A program made the position numbers and the translations under genes. This document shows positions 21,690 through 33,429 of a stretch of DNA of 64,000 nucleotides, piece after piece (the first letter of the stretch is position 1; the number at the start of each line of letters is the position of its first letter). This stretch comes from Ashinkailepas kermadecensis. Taxonomy: Eukaryota > Arthropoda > Thecostraca > Neolepadidae. The stretch covers positions 430,557 through 494,556 of the forward strand of contig JAOTOM010004827.1 in NCBI GenBank assembly GCA_034440615.1. Reading direction: 5' to 3'. The notes beneath the pieces were generated by a model. That model made no database searches and was not told the DNA's origin. It saw only the letters and a program-made list of their open reading frames with translations.

Positions 21690-21926
21690 TGCTAGCGTAT
21701 GATGACCTTTGACTGTATTATTATTAATATTCAGATTATAACATAGTTTCATAATAACAATGCCCCACGCATCGGTATTATACCTTCTTCGAGGGCAAGG
21801 AGCGAAGTTATAACTTGTTCGCTTTTTGCCCTTGAACAAAGTATAATACCGAAATGTCGGGTTGCTATGAAATTATCCGAATCTTAATATTAAAACTAAT
21901 ACAGTCAAAGGTCATCTTACGCTAAT
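21690..21926. mobile_element. Fold-back MITE, about 237 bp, nearly palindromic
   Basis: The left half, from AGCGTATGATGACCTTTGAC through CGGTATTATACCTTCTTCGAG, is answered on the right by GTATAATACCGAAATGTCGG through GTCAAAGGTCATCTTACGCT. The two arms pair over roughly 110 bp around the centre GAAGTTATAACTTGTTC. There is no coding capacity. A diverged half copy lies at 24516-24630, so this is a family and not a chance palindrome. Confidence 0.8.
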
Positions 21927-22199
21927 TTGAACCGTCTACCATTCAACAATCATAATGATACTAAAGCCAATTCAAATGTCACCCGTTTGGTACGAGGAAC
22001 AAGAAATCGTGTACCTGTTTACATCAAATAAAAAGAACAGCTAGCAGTGGGCAGCGCGGATGAAGCGGTGCGCCTCCGATAGGTACGTCGCTCTATTGAA
22101 CAATTGTGTTTGCATGTGTGTTTGGGGAGGATTTCGAATTTACTTAGGAAAAAATGAGGGTGAATTAGACTGTACTGGTATAGCATACGCTGCATTGCG

Positions 22200-22960
22200 C
22201 GAGACAATATCTCTCCAGTGTGTAGGTAGGCCGGAGGATGAGATGGCTCAGCATTTCAATCAACTTTCGTGTCATTGCTCAGCATTGGGGTTGACAGGGT
22301 AATGGTAGCTATTCGTTGATGGAATTTCCAACAGGATTATCCCTTTTATGAATTAAGTCTTCGTGACAAAACTAATTCCGACCTAGCAATGTCAGCAATG
22401 TAGCCAGCTAACCACAACCTTGGCGAACCGTGTGCACCGGAGCAGAGAGTGGAGGTGCCGATTTAGTGACGTGGTTGAAAATATATATCGGCGAGTTGGG
22501 AGGGGGATGGAGTACCAACTAAGGACCAATTCATGGACATCAAGAATCAGATTGAACAGTCTAATGGAGGTGCGGATTCAAGGCCTTTTCCCAGTATTTT
22601 CTGTCTGGAAGGAAGTGGTGCTGATTCAGAGGAGTCGTTAGGGAGTTTGTATGGGCGGTAGAGTTCCGAATTCAATAGTACCCTCGAATATGTTTGGGGT
22701 GATGAAGGTGTTGATTCATGAACGCTATCAGGAAATTGTGTTGAAGCAGGAGTGAGGGGTTGGATGGGAAGTGGGAAATGGAGAAATTCCCGACAGGGGC
22801 ATTTCGAGGGTTTTGTTTGACGGAAGCGAGGGGCCAGTTTGGGCAGTGACGCCGCGGTGACTGCAGTGCCGATTCAGGGATGCTTTGAGGATTTCGTGGC
22901 GCGTCTTGTGTCCCATGCTGAAAAGTGATAATATTTAGGGACCAAGCCAACGTTTGGGGG
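22200..22960 (+). repeat. Dispersed repeat family R, copy 1
   Basis: TAAGGACCAATTCATGGACA, then AACAGTCTAATGGAGGTGCG and the following CAAGGCCTTTTCCCAGTATTTTCTGTCTGG align in order with 28260-28350. Shorter echoes (GTGCCGATTCAGGGATGCTTTGAGGATTT at about 22868) occur inside the same copy. The family looks like a string of weakly conserved modules. No protein is recognised. Confidence 0.6.
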
Positions 22961-23099
22961 GGGGGTCCCAAAATATACTACGTCGACACCCATTAGGAAG
23001 GGATAAAACTCATTGGAATCTGAACTCTGAAATGAACGCAATGTCAAATACATATATGCATATGTATGTATTCAAGTTACTCATTCAGTGTTGTTTACT

Positions 23100-24170
23100 T
23101 GTTTTAGGTATGGGGCGCCGACCTTGGCACGACCCCACCACGGTGCGGTATTTCCGGCGGCAGCCGCACGTGGTGCGCGGCCGCTTTGCCATTCGGAGGC
23201 GCGTGACAAGTCTGCGCCGACCGAGCACCGCCGAAGACCAGAGTGGACCGGCGACAACTCAGACAGATCTGGACGACCGGCGCCCTCACTGCCAACGCCA
23301 GCCAAATTGGCAGCCGACACTCGGCCCGCCGCCGAAAATATCCCTCACGAAGGTTGGATAGCAGCGGCATATCGAGCAAGCGTGCAAATTGGTGGCGTCC
23401 CCCCTCCTAGTGATTACCAACCAGGTCGCCTCGTGTCGTTGCCTTGCGGCTGGTGCGAACGTCTATACCTTTTGCTGTTGTTATCACGGAAAGGTCACCA
23501 CAGCTGCGACCTGTGGCCGTTTAGGTTGTGGGAAGAAGATAATTGTTTGCGTCGGGTTCTTTTAGTGGGTAATTGCAATGCCAAAGATCTGAAAATAGCC
23601 TGCCAAGTCGGCTAGATGTGGATGAAGACTAACATATATCCACTGACGGTTTTACAAATAACTTTCTCCACTCAAAACCTCCGTACCGAACACAGACTAA
23701 TCAACGCAAAATGTCAGCACGTGGACGTGTTTGGACATGTGGCATGCAGCTGACTTCCATCATTGCAACACGCAACATAATTACGGGCCGACTTGTGACA
23801 AAGTTGAACCTCAAGTTTGGTCACAGCTGCTGGCGGGAGTGTCGCTATTCCGCCGACAGCTGGTTCGTCTTCACGACTGCGGGCGACGACTGCTCGCTGC
23901 CTCTTCAGCACTGTCGGGAACCGCTTCGTTACCGCCGATACCCTGTGGCATCTCTGTCCTCTGTCATCCAGTTTGATAGTGGAGATCGGAGTGGCTCTTT
24001 GGACATTGAGAGATGACGGCCACGCTGCCCAGAAAAGAGGGACCACAATGCACTACATTTGCAGCGTTGTCGGAAATTTTCTGTTCGTTCGCGGGAAACA
24101 ATAGCGATTGCGAATTTCCGCGGGTGTTGTGCTGTCCAGATTAGTGCACGTGCTCCTCCCATTTCTCAAC
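23100..24170. other. CpG-rich block, no confident gene
   Basis: From about 23104 to 23420 the sequence is GC- and CpG-rich and open in more than one frame on both strands (up to 175 codons at 23088-23615), which reflects composition. A TTTACTTGTTTTAG at 23092-23105 would make a passable splice acceptor, and the block could be an exon or a CpG island. I found no domain. A second GC-rich patch covers about 23840-24010. Confidence 0.3.
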
Positions 24171-24515
24171 CATAATCCATAAACTATGAAGCGTTTTGCT
24201 TTATGCGCTATGGCGAACTGTGATATGTGATATGTGAACTGTGATATGAACGATAGCAAACTTTTGATAAAGGTCCGCAAAGTCCACTGGGATCCCTGGC
24301 ATGCACTTCTCACCCGGATACCAAAAACATTTGATTCTTTTTCATGCCAGTTGTAGCCCCAACTACAAGGCGCAAGAACTACACCTAGATGATCGATCGC
24401 CACAATCAGGAGCATGACCAACGTTTAAAGAGGCAATATCCAAGAGAGTTTTTCTCACGTGGAATTACAAAATTATTCAAAATATACACAATTTTTTTAA
24501 TCTCCAAGCAGTTTA

Positions 24516-24630
24516 AATTAGCGTGGGATTGCCTCTAACTGTATTAGTTTTTAACCTTAAGACGATAACATGATTACAATGCCCGAAGTTTCGGTATCAC
24601 ACTTTCTTCAAGGGCAACAAAAAGTGAACC
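24516..24630 (+). mobile_element. Half copy of the fold-back MITE
   Basis: AAATTAGCGTGGGATTGCCT, CTGTATTAGTTTTTAACCTTAAG, AATGCCCGAAGTTTCGGTAT and CTTCAAGGGCAACAAAAAGTGAAC follow the order of one arm of 21690-21926, then the similarity stops at the centre of symmetry. Confidence 0.65.
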
Positions 24631-25324
24631 TTTAAAGAGAAGTGCACTATTATGCCTTCCTGAATTCCGGGGTCTGGGCCCAGTTTCATGAAAATATAAG
24701 ACATTTAAAAACTAAGAAATGTAAAACTAAGAATCTTTTAAAAGCGATCTCATGAAATTAATGATGTCTTAGTTTCAAAAGTCTTACTTTTTCGATTGTT
24801 CGTAGATTTTGTCTAGGTGTTTTCTTAATGTGTCGGTAACTGAAATGTTGCGAGCACGATAACTTCTTATTTCCGTTGCAAACAGATACCTACATCTAAC
24901 TGCAATACATCATAAATGTTCAACATACAATGTGTACGACAAAATTAATCAAGTACCTATAAAACGACGGGCTGCGATCGCCGGTTTCTTTCTTCACTAG
25001 TTGTTTGTTTACATTATCAGCTGACTGGCCGACACCATTAGGGCATACCGATAATAGATGGCGATAGTAGTTACAATATACATTGTGATACGGAGCCGAG
25101 GTCGAAAAATAAGATATAAATTCTTACATTCATTGAGCATGGGTTCCAGAAGGCAGCAACGCCAGAAAAAAAACTGAAGTGTTCCGAGCGATATTAGAGA
25201 AGAAAGAGATGAGCATGAATCTGATGAATAGTTATGCGCTGAAATGATCTGAGAACGATACAATTAGTGGTGTAGGTAGTCAGGGGTCAGATGATCTGAA
25301 ATCAGTGAAGCTCTGTATGCTTTT

Positions 25325-25525
25325 GGGAGGACCCTCGCAACCCCCCCTTCAATGTTGGCTTACCCCCAAATAATTCTAACTTTTAACGTTTTACCCTTGG
25401 TGCCATGTCTCCCTATTAATTTGGGCCCGCCCATTGCCTTCATGTACCCTTGTAAATTGCTGTTATTGTAAATTATTGCCCTTCCAATAATTTTCAGAAA
25501 CCGACATCTATGCCTGAAATTTAGC
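25325..25525 (+). repeat. C-rich dispersed repeat, copy 3
   Basis: TTCAATGTTGGCTTACCCCC, CAAATAATTCTAACTTTTAA, GCCCGCCCATTGCCTTCATG and CCAATAATTTTCAGAAACC match copy 1 at 9090-9290 in the same order and orientation. It is nested in the TIR element 24676-26350. Confidence 0.7.
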
Positions 25526-26300
25526 GGGGATGCCCAAAGTACCCTTCAGGGCCTTGAATAAAACGGCACATCATCCTACTACTCAAATGGTTTGATCGGT
25601 GAAATTTCACCTCGGAACCCCCACTCAGTTATCAGTTGGCGGAACATCCAAATCTAAGGGGTGGGGGATAAACACCATTTTATGGGGCGAATTCTTTCCA
25701 GTGAGCGACATAAGGTCATTGTCAATTTCGGGATTGAAGGAGGATGTTGTGCCCAGCCCCCCCCCCCCCTCTGGTGGAGGCTCCGCATAATTATTATTCG
25801 ATTTATTTCTTTATCTAAGAAGTAAATCATATTTATTGTTTCAAAGATACTTCAATCACACGGTAACCAATTCCATTCAATCACACGGTAACCCTCTCCC
25901 GGAAGATCCGTCTTGTCCGGCGATTGCGGTCCAATCTTGCCTCTTCCATAGTACACAAAGATAAACGCACAGTAAAATGTAAACTTCGCAACACTAATAC
26001 AATAGCACACCGAACAGACTAACACGTTCAAGTAATTTGCGATGGAAGTAATAGTTCCGACCGAACAACACTCCACCACACTGCAGCACTACATCCAATC
26101 TACGCAAGAATTATGTGCTTGATTTCTTGCTCTGGAACTTAAGACATTTTCGTGAATTTGTCTTAAATTCCAGCTTTCATGAAGCTCAACCGTCCATGTT
26201 TTCTTGAATAAGAAGAAATTTGTCTTTAATTTTTTGTCTTTGTTTTACATTCTTGCTTCTTAAATAATACTTTTTCATGAAACTGGAAAAGTCTTATTCA

Positions 26301-26334
26301 AGACCAATTTGTCTTAAATAAGACAAATTGGTCT
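26301..26334. repeat. Perfect 16-bp palindrome with 2-nt centre
   Basis: AGACCAATTTGTCTTA, AA, then the exact complement. It lies just inside the right end of the TIR element. Confidence 0.9.
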
Positions 26335-26350
26335 TCGTGAAACTGGCCCC

Positions 26351-27079
26351 TGGTGGTGGAACTTTCTCTACCAATGTTCTCGGCATGTACTAGAACGATC
26401 CGCACGATACTTGACAGGTGACCATTCTGGGCAATAAACTCAGGCATGTTGAAGCCGCGGTGACCTAGGTCAGATCAGTACTGGCCTAATGAGATCAATT
26501 CATACAATACCAAGATTGTAGAATTGATGGAATGGATTATGTCAGTGACCACTGCTTTAGGTGACAGATAGGGCAGGTTTTGAAGGGTTAGCAGCTTAAT
26601 CACTTTTATTTATATACGATATTTATATATATATACGTATTTATATATAATTATATACGTGGAAGCAGTGGGATGTTCAACATGAACATATTTGCAGTGG
26701 AAATTATTTTTTGTAAATATCATAAATAGTTATAATACCTCGAACAAATTTTACCCTTTTTCAGTCCCATTACATTTTCCTACAAATGAATCGAAGCACA
26801 AGAAGTCTTTTTGCTTGTTTACCTCCGACTGTTAGTTGTTATTTTTTTCATAACTGCATTGTTAACACCCTAACGAATCCTCGCCGACTAGAAAACCATC
26901 TAGATTGCCAATATGTTTCCAGATTTAATGCATGTTACGTTACGGAGGTTACGTGTTTGAAATGCAATTTGTTGCATGCCAGAATGTCAAATGAATGAAA
27001 TTAAAACGAAGATAAAAATATGTAAAGGCATCAATTTTTTTCCTAATTTTTTCCTATGGAAATATGTAATGAATGTATC
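26351..27079. other. No gene; AT-rich stretch
   Basis: Contains TATATA-rich sequence at about 26605-26660 and poly-T tracts. Only short open frames are present. Confidence 0.5.
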
Positions 27080-27460
27080 ATAAAGTCATAAAAAGTCATA
27101 AAGTATTAAGGCTTAATAAGAGCCACAGGGGCCCATCTGGGTTAGCCTATCTGAAAGGTACTGAATGTACATACTCCCCCAATCACCCTTATCCGTTCCT
27201 GGAAGCTTATTCCGCCCATCTAACACCCTCCTTGCTACCGCCTAACACCCTATAATACGCTCCTCCCCCCCCATCGTGCCCCTAGACAACCTCATGCATC
27301 ACATCCCGAAGGGGTGCCGATCCACTGCTGGCACATCCACGAAATTCATAAAGCGTTCAGACTTAATAAGAGACTCACTTGCTATTGTAATACACTCAAC
27401 AATTACAAACTCCCCCCCTCATACCTATTGTTCTACCATAAAAAATCTAGTATCCCCTAA
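27080..27460 (+). repeat. Diverged direct duplication, about 255-bp spacing
   Basis: CATAAAGTATTAAGGCTTAATAAGAG at about 27098 recurs as CATAAAGCGTTCAGACTTAATAAGAG at about 27347. In each case C-rich sequence of the ACTCCCCCC type follows after some 70 bp. The two units are clearly related but diverged. Confidence 0.55.
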
Positions 27461-27899
27461 AACATACATATTTATTGGTTTGCAAATATAGTTTTTTTTA
27501 AACCAGAATGTATTTTAATAAACAAACATAATACTGCTAGAAGCCAACTGAAACTTGCGTGATTTGGTCCAAAGCTAACCAAAATGTGTACCTGATTTAG
27601 TGTCCAGAGAAAACAACAAGAAAAACAAAACGTACAACTAACTGGGTGGACTGCGTGAGCAGAGCACACAGCCTCCGGCAGGTATAGAGACTTCCTTTGA
27701 GAACGATTGTGCGTTAGTTAGGTATTAGGGTTTTTGGGCGCATAAACTGCATTGGTACTCATAAACTGCAACTGCATAGCTGCGTAAACTGCAAGCGCCC
27801 ATAACGATACGATTGTGTATGTGTGTACGTGGGAAGCGAGGATGTAGAGTTTCACTGAGTAAAACTGAGGCTGGTACAGATCAGGTTACTGGTGGTAGC
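27461..27899. other. Nothing recognised
   Basis: AT-leaning unique sequence. At 27730-27800 the words CATAAACTGCA recur loosely. Confidence 0.45.
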
Positions 27900-28760
27900 T
27901 CTCGCTGCGTTGCCCGATGAAATATTTGTTCAGGTAGTGGGGAGGCCGGAAGGATGGGATGTGCTCTGAATACTTGAAATTGAACTCTCGGGTCATAACC
28001 CCACCATTCAGGCGAGTGGGAAAATATTGTGTATTCGTTGATGCAATTGCCAAGAAGTGTATTCTTTCTATGAAGGAAGTCTCCATTCGGGCTAAATATT
28101 AGGCAATTCAGGCATTCCGATGTCAGAAATGCTAACGGACTGCAGGCCAGCTGAGTGAAACTGGCACCAGCCGTGTGTATCGGAGCAAAGGGTGAAGGTG
28201 CCGATTCAGCTACGACACGGGTAATTTCTCGGGGGAGGGGAAGTTGATGGATATGCAATTAAGGACCAATTCATTTGTATTATCAGGGATGTGTCTCGAC
28301 AGTCTGATGGAAGCGCCAATTGAAGGCAGTTTCAAGCATTTTGTGTCTGGAATGACACAAAATGGTACTGGTGAAGGTACTGACACGGCTGTATTTGTGT
28401 TTTGTCATCCGAGATGTGGAGACATTTTTTTAGGTGACCGATTATGGAGAGAATGTTATTTTTCTCCAATCATGCAGCATAAGAATCTCAGTTTCCACTT
28501 TCCAGTGAATCTTGAGCAATTTACCACAAGGCAGCACACATTGTCAGACAGCACAACTCAATATCCAATTGAGAAAAATGAGAGGACGATTTTCTGGAGA
28601 GGAAAATGTTCTGGATGCCGAAAATCCAGGAACTGCCTGTTTTTCCAACCGTGGGTATCGAATCCGACCGACTTAGACGGTGTCACCGGCCATTTGTCTC
28701 GAGATACTGTTGGAAGTGTCTATTAAGGGCAATTTCAAATATTTTCATGGTACGAAGGAT
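27900..28760 (+). repeat. Dispersed repeat family R, copy 2
   Basis: GTGCCGATTCAGCTACGACA, AATTAAGGACCAATTCATTTG and GACAGTCTGATGGAAGCGCC, followed by a GGCAGTTTCAAGCATTTTGTGTCTGG-like part, align with copy 1 at 22200-22640. A further module, ATACTGTTGGAAGTGTCTAT with AGGGCAATTTCAAATATTTTC, sits at about 28700-28750. A 160-codon open frame spans 28244-28726 but has no recognisable domain and is probably a by-product. Confidence 0.55.
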
Positions 28761-31389
28761 GAGATGTCGGCTAACGGACTTTACCAGAGGTTCTCTGAAA
28801 GGAGTGATGGCGGTTCTTCCACACACTAAGTTAGATTAATGCGAGGTGTGAGATTGGATAGTCTACATAATCCAGTTTACTCCCAATAAACCATTGGTTG
28901 AGAGGAAGGCTTATTGGAGCCTATATATTATTCAAGCGGAACTACTCATTATATACTTTTACACAGCCGTTGCGGCTCCCAGTGACTGATATGAACGATC
29001 TTGTTCGTGGGTGAGGTCCAATACAGTGCACTTTCACACCTTGAAGTACAGGTGATGTGGATTGCATAACCCTAATCAAACTGGATCAACTTAAACCAAA
29101 TGAATGTGAAAACGAACTACTTCATAGTTCTGGGGCACAGCAACTTTTAGAAGATAAACATGTCTTCACATTCCACGAGACCATAAGTATCTTGGGCTTG
29201 CCAAGCGAAGCCATCTGCTTGAAACTAGGCACCTTTTGTAGCGTCTTTACTCCAGACCTCGGTCACCAGTAGTTTGTATGGTATCTGATTCATTAGTCTG
29301 TATCAGGTTGTGATAGGTAAATGGTACGATCTATGTCGAAATGACAGCACCCACAAGTGCCACGGCCAGTAGAAGCCACGCCCGCCCTGCCGACACGTGG
29401 TTGGCCACGTGGTCGACCGTCCTTCATCACGGACGAGCCAGCGGCGCTACCAACCTCGCCAACTTCCAGAACCATATACGTGGGGGCAAAATGGCAGGAA
29501 GCTGTCAATCTCGAGATTCACAGAAGGTATGAACCGAGGGCGGAGCTCGGCGAGCAGCGCTCCACCAGATCCGCCACGACTGGGTTCCACTGTCAAGAGA
29601 CAGGTCTGGGACAGCCGGGTCTGGGACCTGGTGGAGCAGACCCGGCTGACAGGTCTGGGACCCTTCATGGTCGAATTTCGCGATAAATTCGATGGCAGAC
29701 TCCCAGTCGACGTCGCTGCCGAAAATGTGACGTACGGCGGAGGAAATCGCGTTGGAGAGACGGCTGGCGGTTCTGGCGGTGTCAGAAACAGGATAGGCAG
29801 AATACAAAATATTCAGAATGCCTCTGAATATTTCGGCGGCGGAATGAGCGGAAAGGAAATGGCCAGGGTTGAGTTGCATCGCCGGGCATTGGTGTGCTCG
29901 CTTGATAGGATGATGCAGTCTCGGGCTGTTGCTACAGTATGAATGGCCGGTGGCGTCACTGCCAGACGATTTGCAGAAAATGAAGAAGTGAAGAGGCAAC
30001 CGGAACGTTATGGAGCTTAAAGATGTCGAGTAGAGTACATTAGCTTGCGCAATAGTTGTAACGGGTTGGGGCTATGGTCATGACAGCTTTTCTTATCATT
30101 TTAAAAACGAACAGCACAATGCATGGCCATTGGAAGCATGGTCATGTTATGTGCTGTTGGCAGCAAATTGCAGTTTGCTGAAAGGGACCAAACAAAAGAA
30201 TTTCGTTCGAAAACAAAATTTTTAGTTTGGTCCATTTCTTATTATTTCTTTATATTTATTTCCTTCGACTTCTTTTCATGTCATCTCCTCTTTGTTTTGA
30301 GGGCTACGTATAGCTAGTTTTTCGTTTGTATTAGTATTTTCTCCATGTTCCAACTTCTCGTTTTAGTTTTGTCTTTCTTTTCCTTTGTCTCTAGAGCGAT
30401 TTCTTTCCTTCTCCATATTTTCAAGTAGATGCCAGTCGAGAAAAATAAGTGGAAGTGTTATTCGTGTAGTGCTGCATGTTTATCGTGTTGTGACACTAGG
30501 TGTCTACTGTCTACTCCATCCTACTGCGGTAGGATCCAAGGTGGGAGGCGCCAAGATCATTCCTCTCCCGATGACCTGCGGCATGGAACCTAATGCTGCA
30601 TTGTTAAAAAAAAGTCACGAAGGGGGAGAGTCAATTACGATATTCTTAGCCTTCTAGACTGTGCGGTTGAAAACTCCGCCACTTTGGCGGGGACGGGGTG
30701 GGAGAAATATCCTTTGGGTGGTCCAATATGAACATTTTGCGGCACCGATAGTTGAAGCATAGGAACGAGACCTCAGACATCAAGGACGAAAATTGATCGA
30801 GTCACTGAAAAATCTATAAATTGCCACAATCGAGACCCCAATCGAGATTAATGCCACAATTAATCGCCCTTATCTCGTTCCCGGTGACCCCTCGCGTCCG
30901 CATTTGCTTAGGAAGTTACGCACGAACACATGGTAGCTCGACAAGTTTTTTTTCAAGTCACTGACCGCGGGATTGTTTACGCCATTCCTACGGCGTCACT
31001 GTGTTGATCGGGACCGATCCCATTGTTCTCGTCAAGCCTGACTGGAGACCTCGGTGCCCAAGCCGCCAGTGGCGTAGCCAACTGAGCACCACAGGAGTCC
31101 ATTGATCGGCAAACTGTTTTGATTTTCGAATGCTAAGTTTCTGGCTCCATACTGTAGCATTAAGAAACCATGGTGCAATGTGCATTTTTGACCCACCCCA
31201 TACAAATACTCTGGTTACGCTATAGGCACGTATCCCACGAAGGAAGCAATCACTGCATCCGGTCCACGCCTCCCCATCTGAAATCGCCAATGCCTGGCTG
31301 CGATAACCACGACATGCGATTTACAATCACGAGTAAATGAGGTCAAAGACGCGAACGAAGACGGCGCAGCGCAGCCGGGCCGCGAGGGC
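28761..31389 (+). other. No firm gene; a 181-codon open frame at 29397-29942
   Basis: The frame at 29397-29942 is Gly/Arg-rich, contains repeated VWDSRVWDLVEQTR-like words derived from a short DNA repeat (GGGACAGCCGGGTCTGGGAC and GACAGGTCTGGGACCC), and overlaps open frames on both strands. I do not recognise a family. At 31070 CAGTGGCGTAGCC and at about 31215 GGTTACGCTATAG could be the two ends of a small hAT-type MITE, but no 8-bp duplication supports it. Confidence 0.35.
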
Positions 31390-32110
31390 CGCTCTCACCA
31401 CGGAGGGACGAGGAAGGAGGAAGGCTGATAAGGAGACGGGGGATGCGAGCAGACGCGTCACAATAGATCAGCGATAAATTATTCGTGATATGGGGTGGAA
31501 TATACCAACTTACTTAACACTGAATCGACATCCTTCTCAAAGAAGTATCGGCATCGTGCTTCTTGGTGCTTGCTTGTGAAGTCTTCATGCATCGTTTCTA
31601 ACAGTAACCCGTTTATTAGTATCATGCTTATGCTCACCATAACGGATCCGGGATCGTAATAACGAACATCCTGTAGTGGAATTCCAGGTAAAGAGATTAC
31701 CTATGATGTGCTATGTCACACAATCCCTGTTTTTGGCATAGGTTTTATATAGTTATCGTTGATATCGGCGTATCCCCAAATTAGGTACCTGTCAAAACAC
31801 GCAAAACGGCGAAGTTATGTACGCAATTGTCTCAAAACTGGGCTTTAATGACCAAAGTGTTTTAACCAACATTATTTCCATGGCGATTTCGACATCCTGC
31901 TGTACTCGTTTCGACATCTCGCACCTAACGAGAAATCATTATTTTAATACTGCGACAGGTCGACAGCAGTAGTGCACCAACGAACACAGCAGAACGCACG
32001 CCCGAACAGAGCGACGTTACTACTCTTCCGCTCGTATTTTTGTTCTCTTGGCATAGCCCAAATTCTACTTATTTTTTCTTGTAATCCCAGTCGTGGTGGG
32101 AACAGCCGCT
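31390..32110 (+). repeat. Dispersed repeat family P, copy 1 (interrupted)
   Basis: AAGGAGACGGGGGATGCGAG and GACGCGTCACAATA (31430-31465), then after a gap of about 490 bp GTCGACAGCAGTAGTGCACC, GCCCGAACAGAGCGACGTTA and CATAGCCCAAATTCTACTTATT (31958-32080), match copy 2 at 34850-35115. In copy 2 the two parts are directly joined, so the middle of copy 1 looks like an insertion. Confidence 0.65.
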
Positions 32111-33070
32111 CGCTGCTCTGCTCTCGTCGAGTCCAGATGTGGTGCTCTGCGATGGGGGAAGGCTGGTGAGGAAAAACGTGGGACACAAGTGGTTAGTGCA
32201 ATTGGGATACTTTTTTATATTGAACACTTAATCTAGTTACACTCGCACACAAAAGAAACAACAAACTATCCCTCTACTTACGAAAGCTAAACTAAGCGAA
32301 ACTAAGCTTGGGGTTATCTTATTGGGCTAAGACCATAGCAGCTACGAAAAGAAACTAATCAATGACCAATATTCAACTCGTTAGTAAGTCCTAAGACAAA
32401 AGCACAGCATTAACTAGGATAAGAAAAGATTGATTTGCAGCAATTCCAACTCGCTGAATTAATTTATTGGACAGAGAACAAAAAACTAACAAAAGAAAAC
32501 AACAAACTATTCCTATAACCATACCTCTAGCCTTTGTAAGCCACGTGGCCGCGCCACCCGTCACAATGCGCCCACGTGGCCGCGCCACCCGTCACAATGC
32601 GCCCACGTGGCCGCGCCACCCGTCACAATGCGCCCACGTGGCCGCGCCACCCGTCACAATGCGCCCACGTGGCCGCGCCACCGTACAATGCGCCACGTGG
32701 CCGCGCCACCCGTCACAATGCGCCCACGTGGCCGCGCCACCCGTCACAATGCGCCCACGTGGCCGCGCCACCCGTCACAATGCGCCCACGTGGCCGCGCC
32801 ACCCGTCACAATGCGCCCACGTGGCCGCGCCACCCGTCACAATGCGCCCACGTGGCCGCGCCACCGTCTCTAGAAGCCCTGATTCACTCAGATAAGTCAG
32901 ATATACCTAAATTAAACAAAATAGCCTTCCTAACTTAACCTAGCACCTACAATAGAACAAATTATATCTCCACTAACCACATCTGTCCAAACTTTTCCTC
33001 ACCAGTCTTCCCTCGTCATGGAGCGGAGCAAACACGCGACGAGACGAAAGCAGAGCAGCGAGAGTTGGTT
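32100..33070. mobile_element. Element with ~100-bp inverted arms around a minisatellite
   Basis: The left arm (about 32100-32200) reads CGCTGCTCTGCTCTCGTCG, GGCTGGTGAGGAAAA, GACACAAGTGGTTAGTG. The right arm (about 32970-33070), read on the minus strand, gives CGCTGCTCTGCTTTCGTC, GACTGGTGAGGAAAA, GACAGATGTGGTTAGTG. Between the arms lies the 31-bp minisatellite. The design, inverted arms around a tandem core with no gene, recalls non-autonomous Helitron-like (HINE, pearl-type) elements, but 5'-TC and 3'-CTRR hairpin ends were not verified. Confidence 0.55.
32541..32866. repeat. 31-bp minisatellite, eleven units, one CACGTG per unit
   Basis: The unit is CCACGTGGCCGCGCCACCCG followed by TCACAATGCGC, repeated from 32541 with almost no divergence; one unit near 32665 is 27 bp long. 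Each unit holds the palindromic E-box CACGTG. The array is open in three frames with repeated PRGRATRHNAPTW-type peptides, which is an effect of the repeat and not evidence of a gene. Confidence 0.95.
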
Positions 33071-33110
33071 TCAAATGATATTCAAGCAGAAAAACAACGA
33101 GCCTCATCCA

Positions 33111-33135
33111 GTGGCGTACCTAGGATTTGCGCTAT
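33111..33135 (+). mobile_element. Solitary hAT-type terminal sequence
   Basis: CAGTGGCGTACCTAGGATTTG is a typical hAT MITE end. No matching opposite end was found downstream. Confidence 0.4.
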
Positions 33136-33429
33136 GGGGAGGCGGTAAACAGATTGAGGGGTCCATTTACCTCATTTTTAAAAAGTCCACGGATTTCAAC
33201 CACCGGTTTCTGCTATGCCTCCTACGTTTTGCTAATTGCTGTCACATGATAGTCTTATGCCATATTTGACTTGTGGAATGCTTCGTATAGAGATTCGCTG
33301 GGGAAATTCGATTAATCCAATTCGATTATTAGTTCTCTTCCCACATTTTCTGGTCGTTAAGAAATCCGGATACCCGCTGAGCATTGATGCACATCATCTC
33401 TTTGATTAAATACGCTCCAAGATTGGCTA

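Larger units (their letters stand above)
24676..26350. mobile_element. Non-autonomous DNA element with GTTTCATGAA-type TIRs, about 1.7 kb
   Basis: The left end GGGCCCAGTTTCATGAAAA and the right end, read on the other strand as GGGGCCAGTTTCACGAAG, are inverted repeats. Behind each end lie AT-rich blocks full of AAGAC and GTCTTA words. The interior holds a copy of the C-rich dispersed repeat (25325-25525) and no transposase. Target duplications were not evident, so the two ends could also belong to separate fragments. Confidence 0.5.

Noticed and set aside
31069..31226. Small hAT-type MITE
   Set aside because: The two candidate ends resemble hAT termini, but the right end is poor and no 8-bp duplication is present.
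32467..32938. Open frames of 142, 120 and 88 codons with PRGRATRHNAPTW repeats
   Set aside because: Produced by the 31-bp minisatellite in all three frames.
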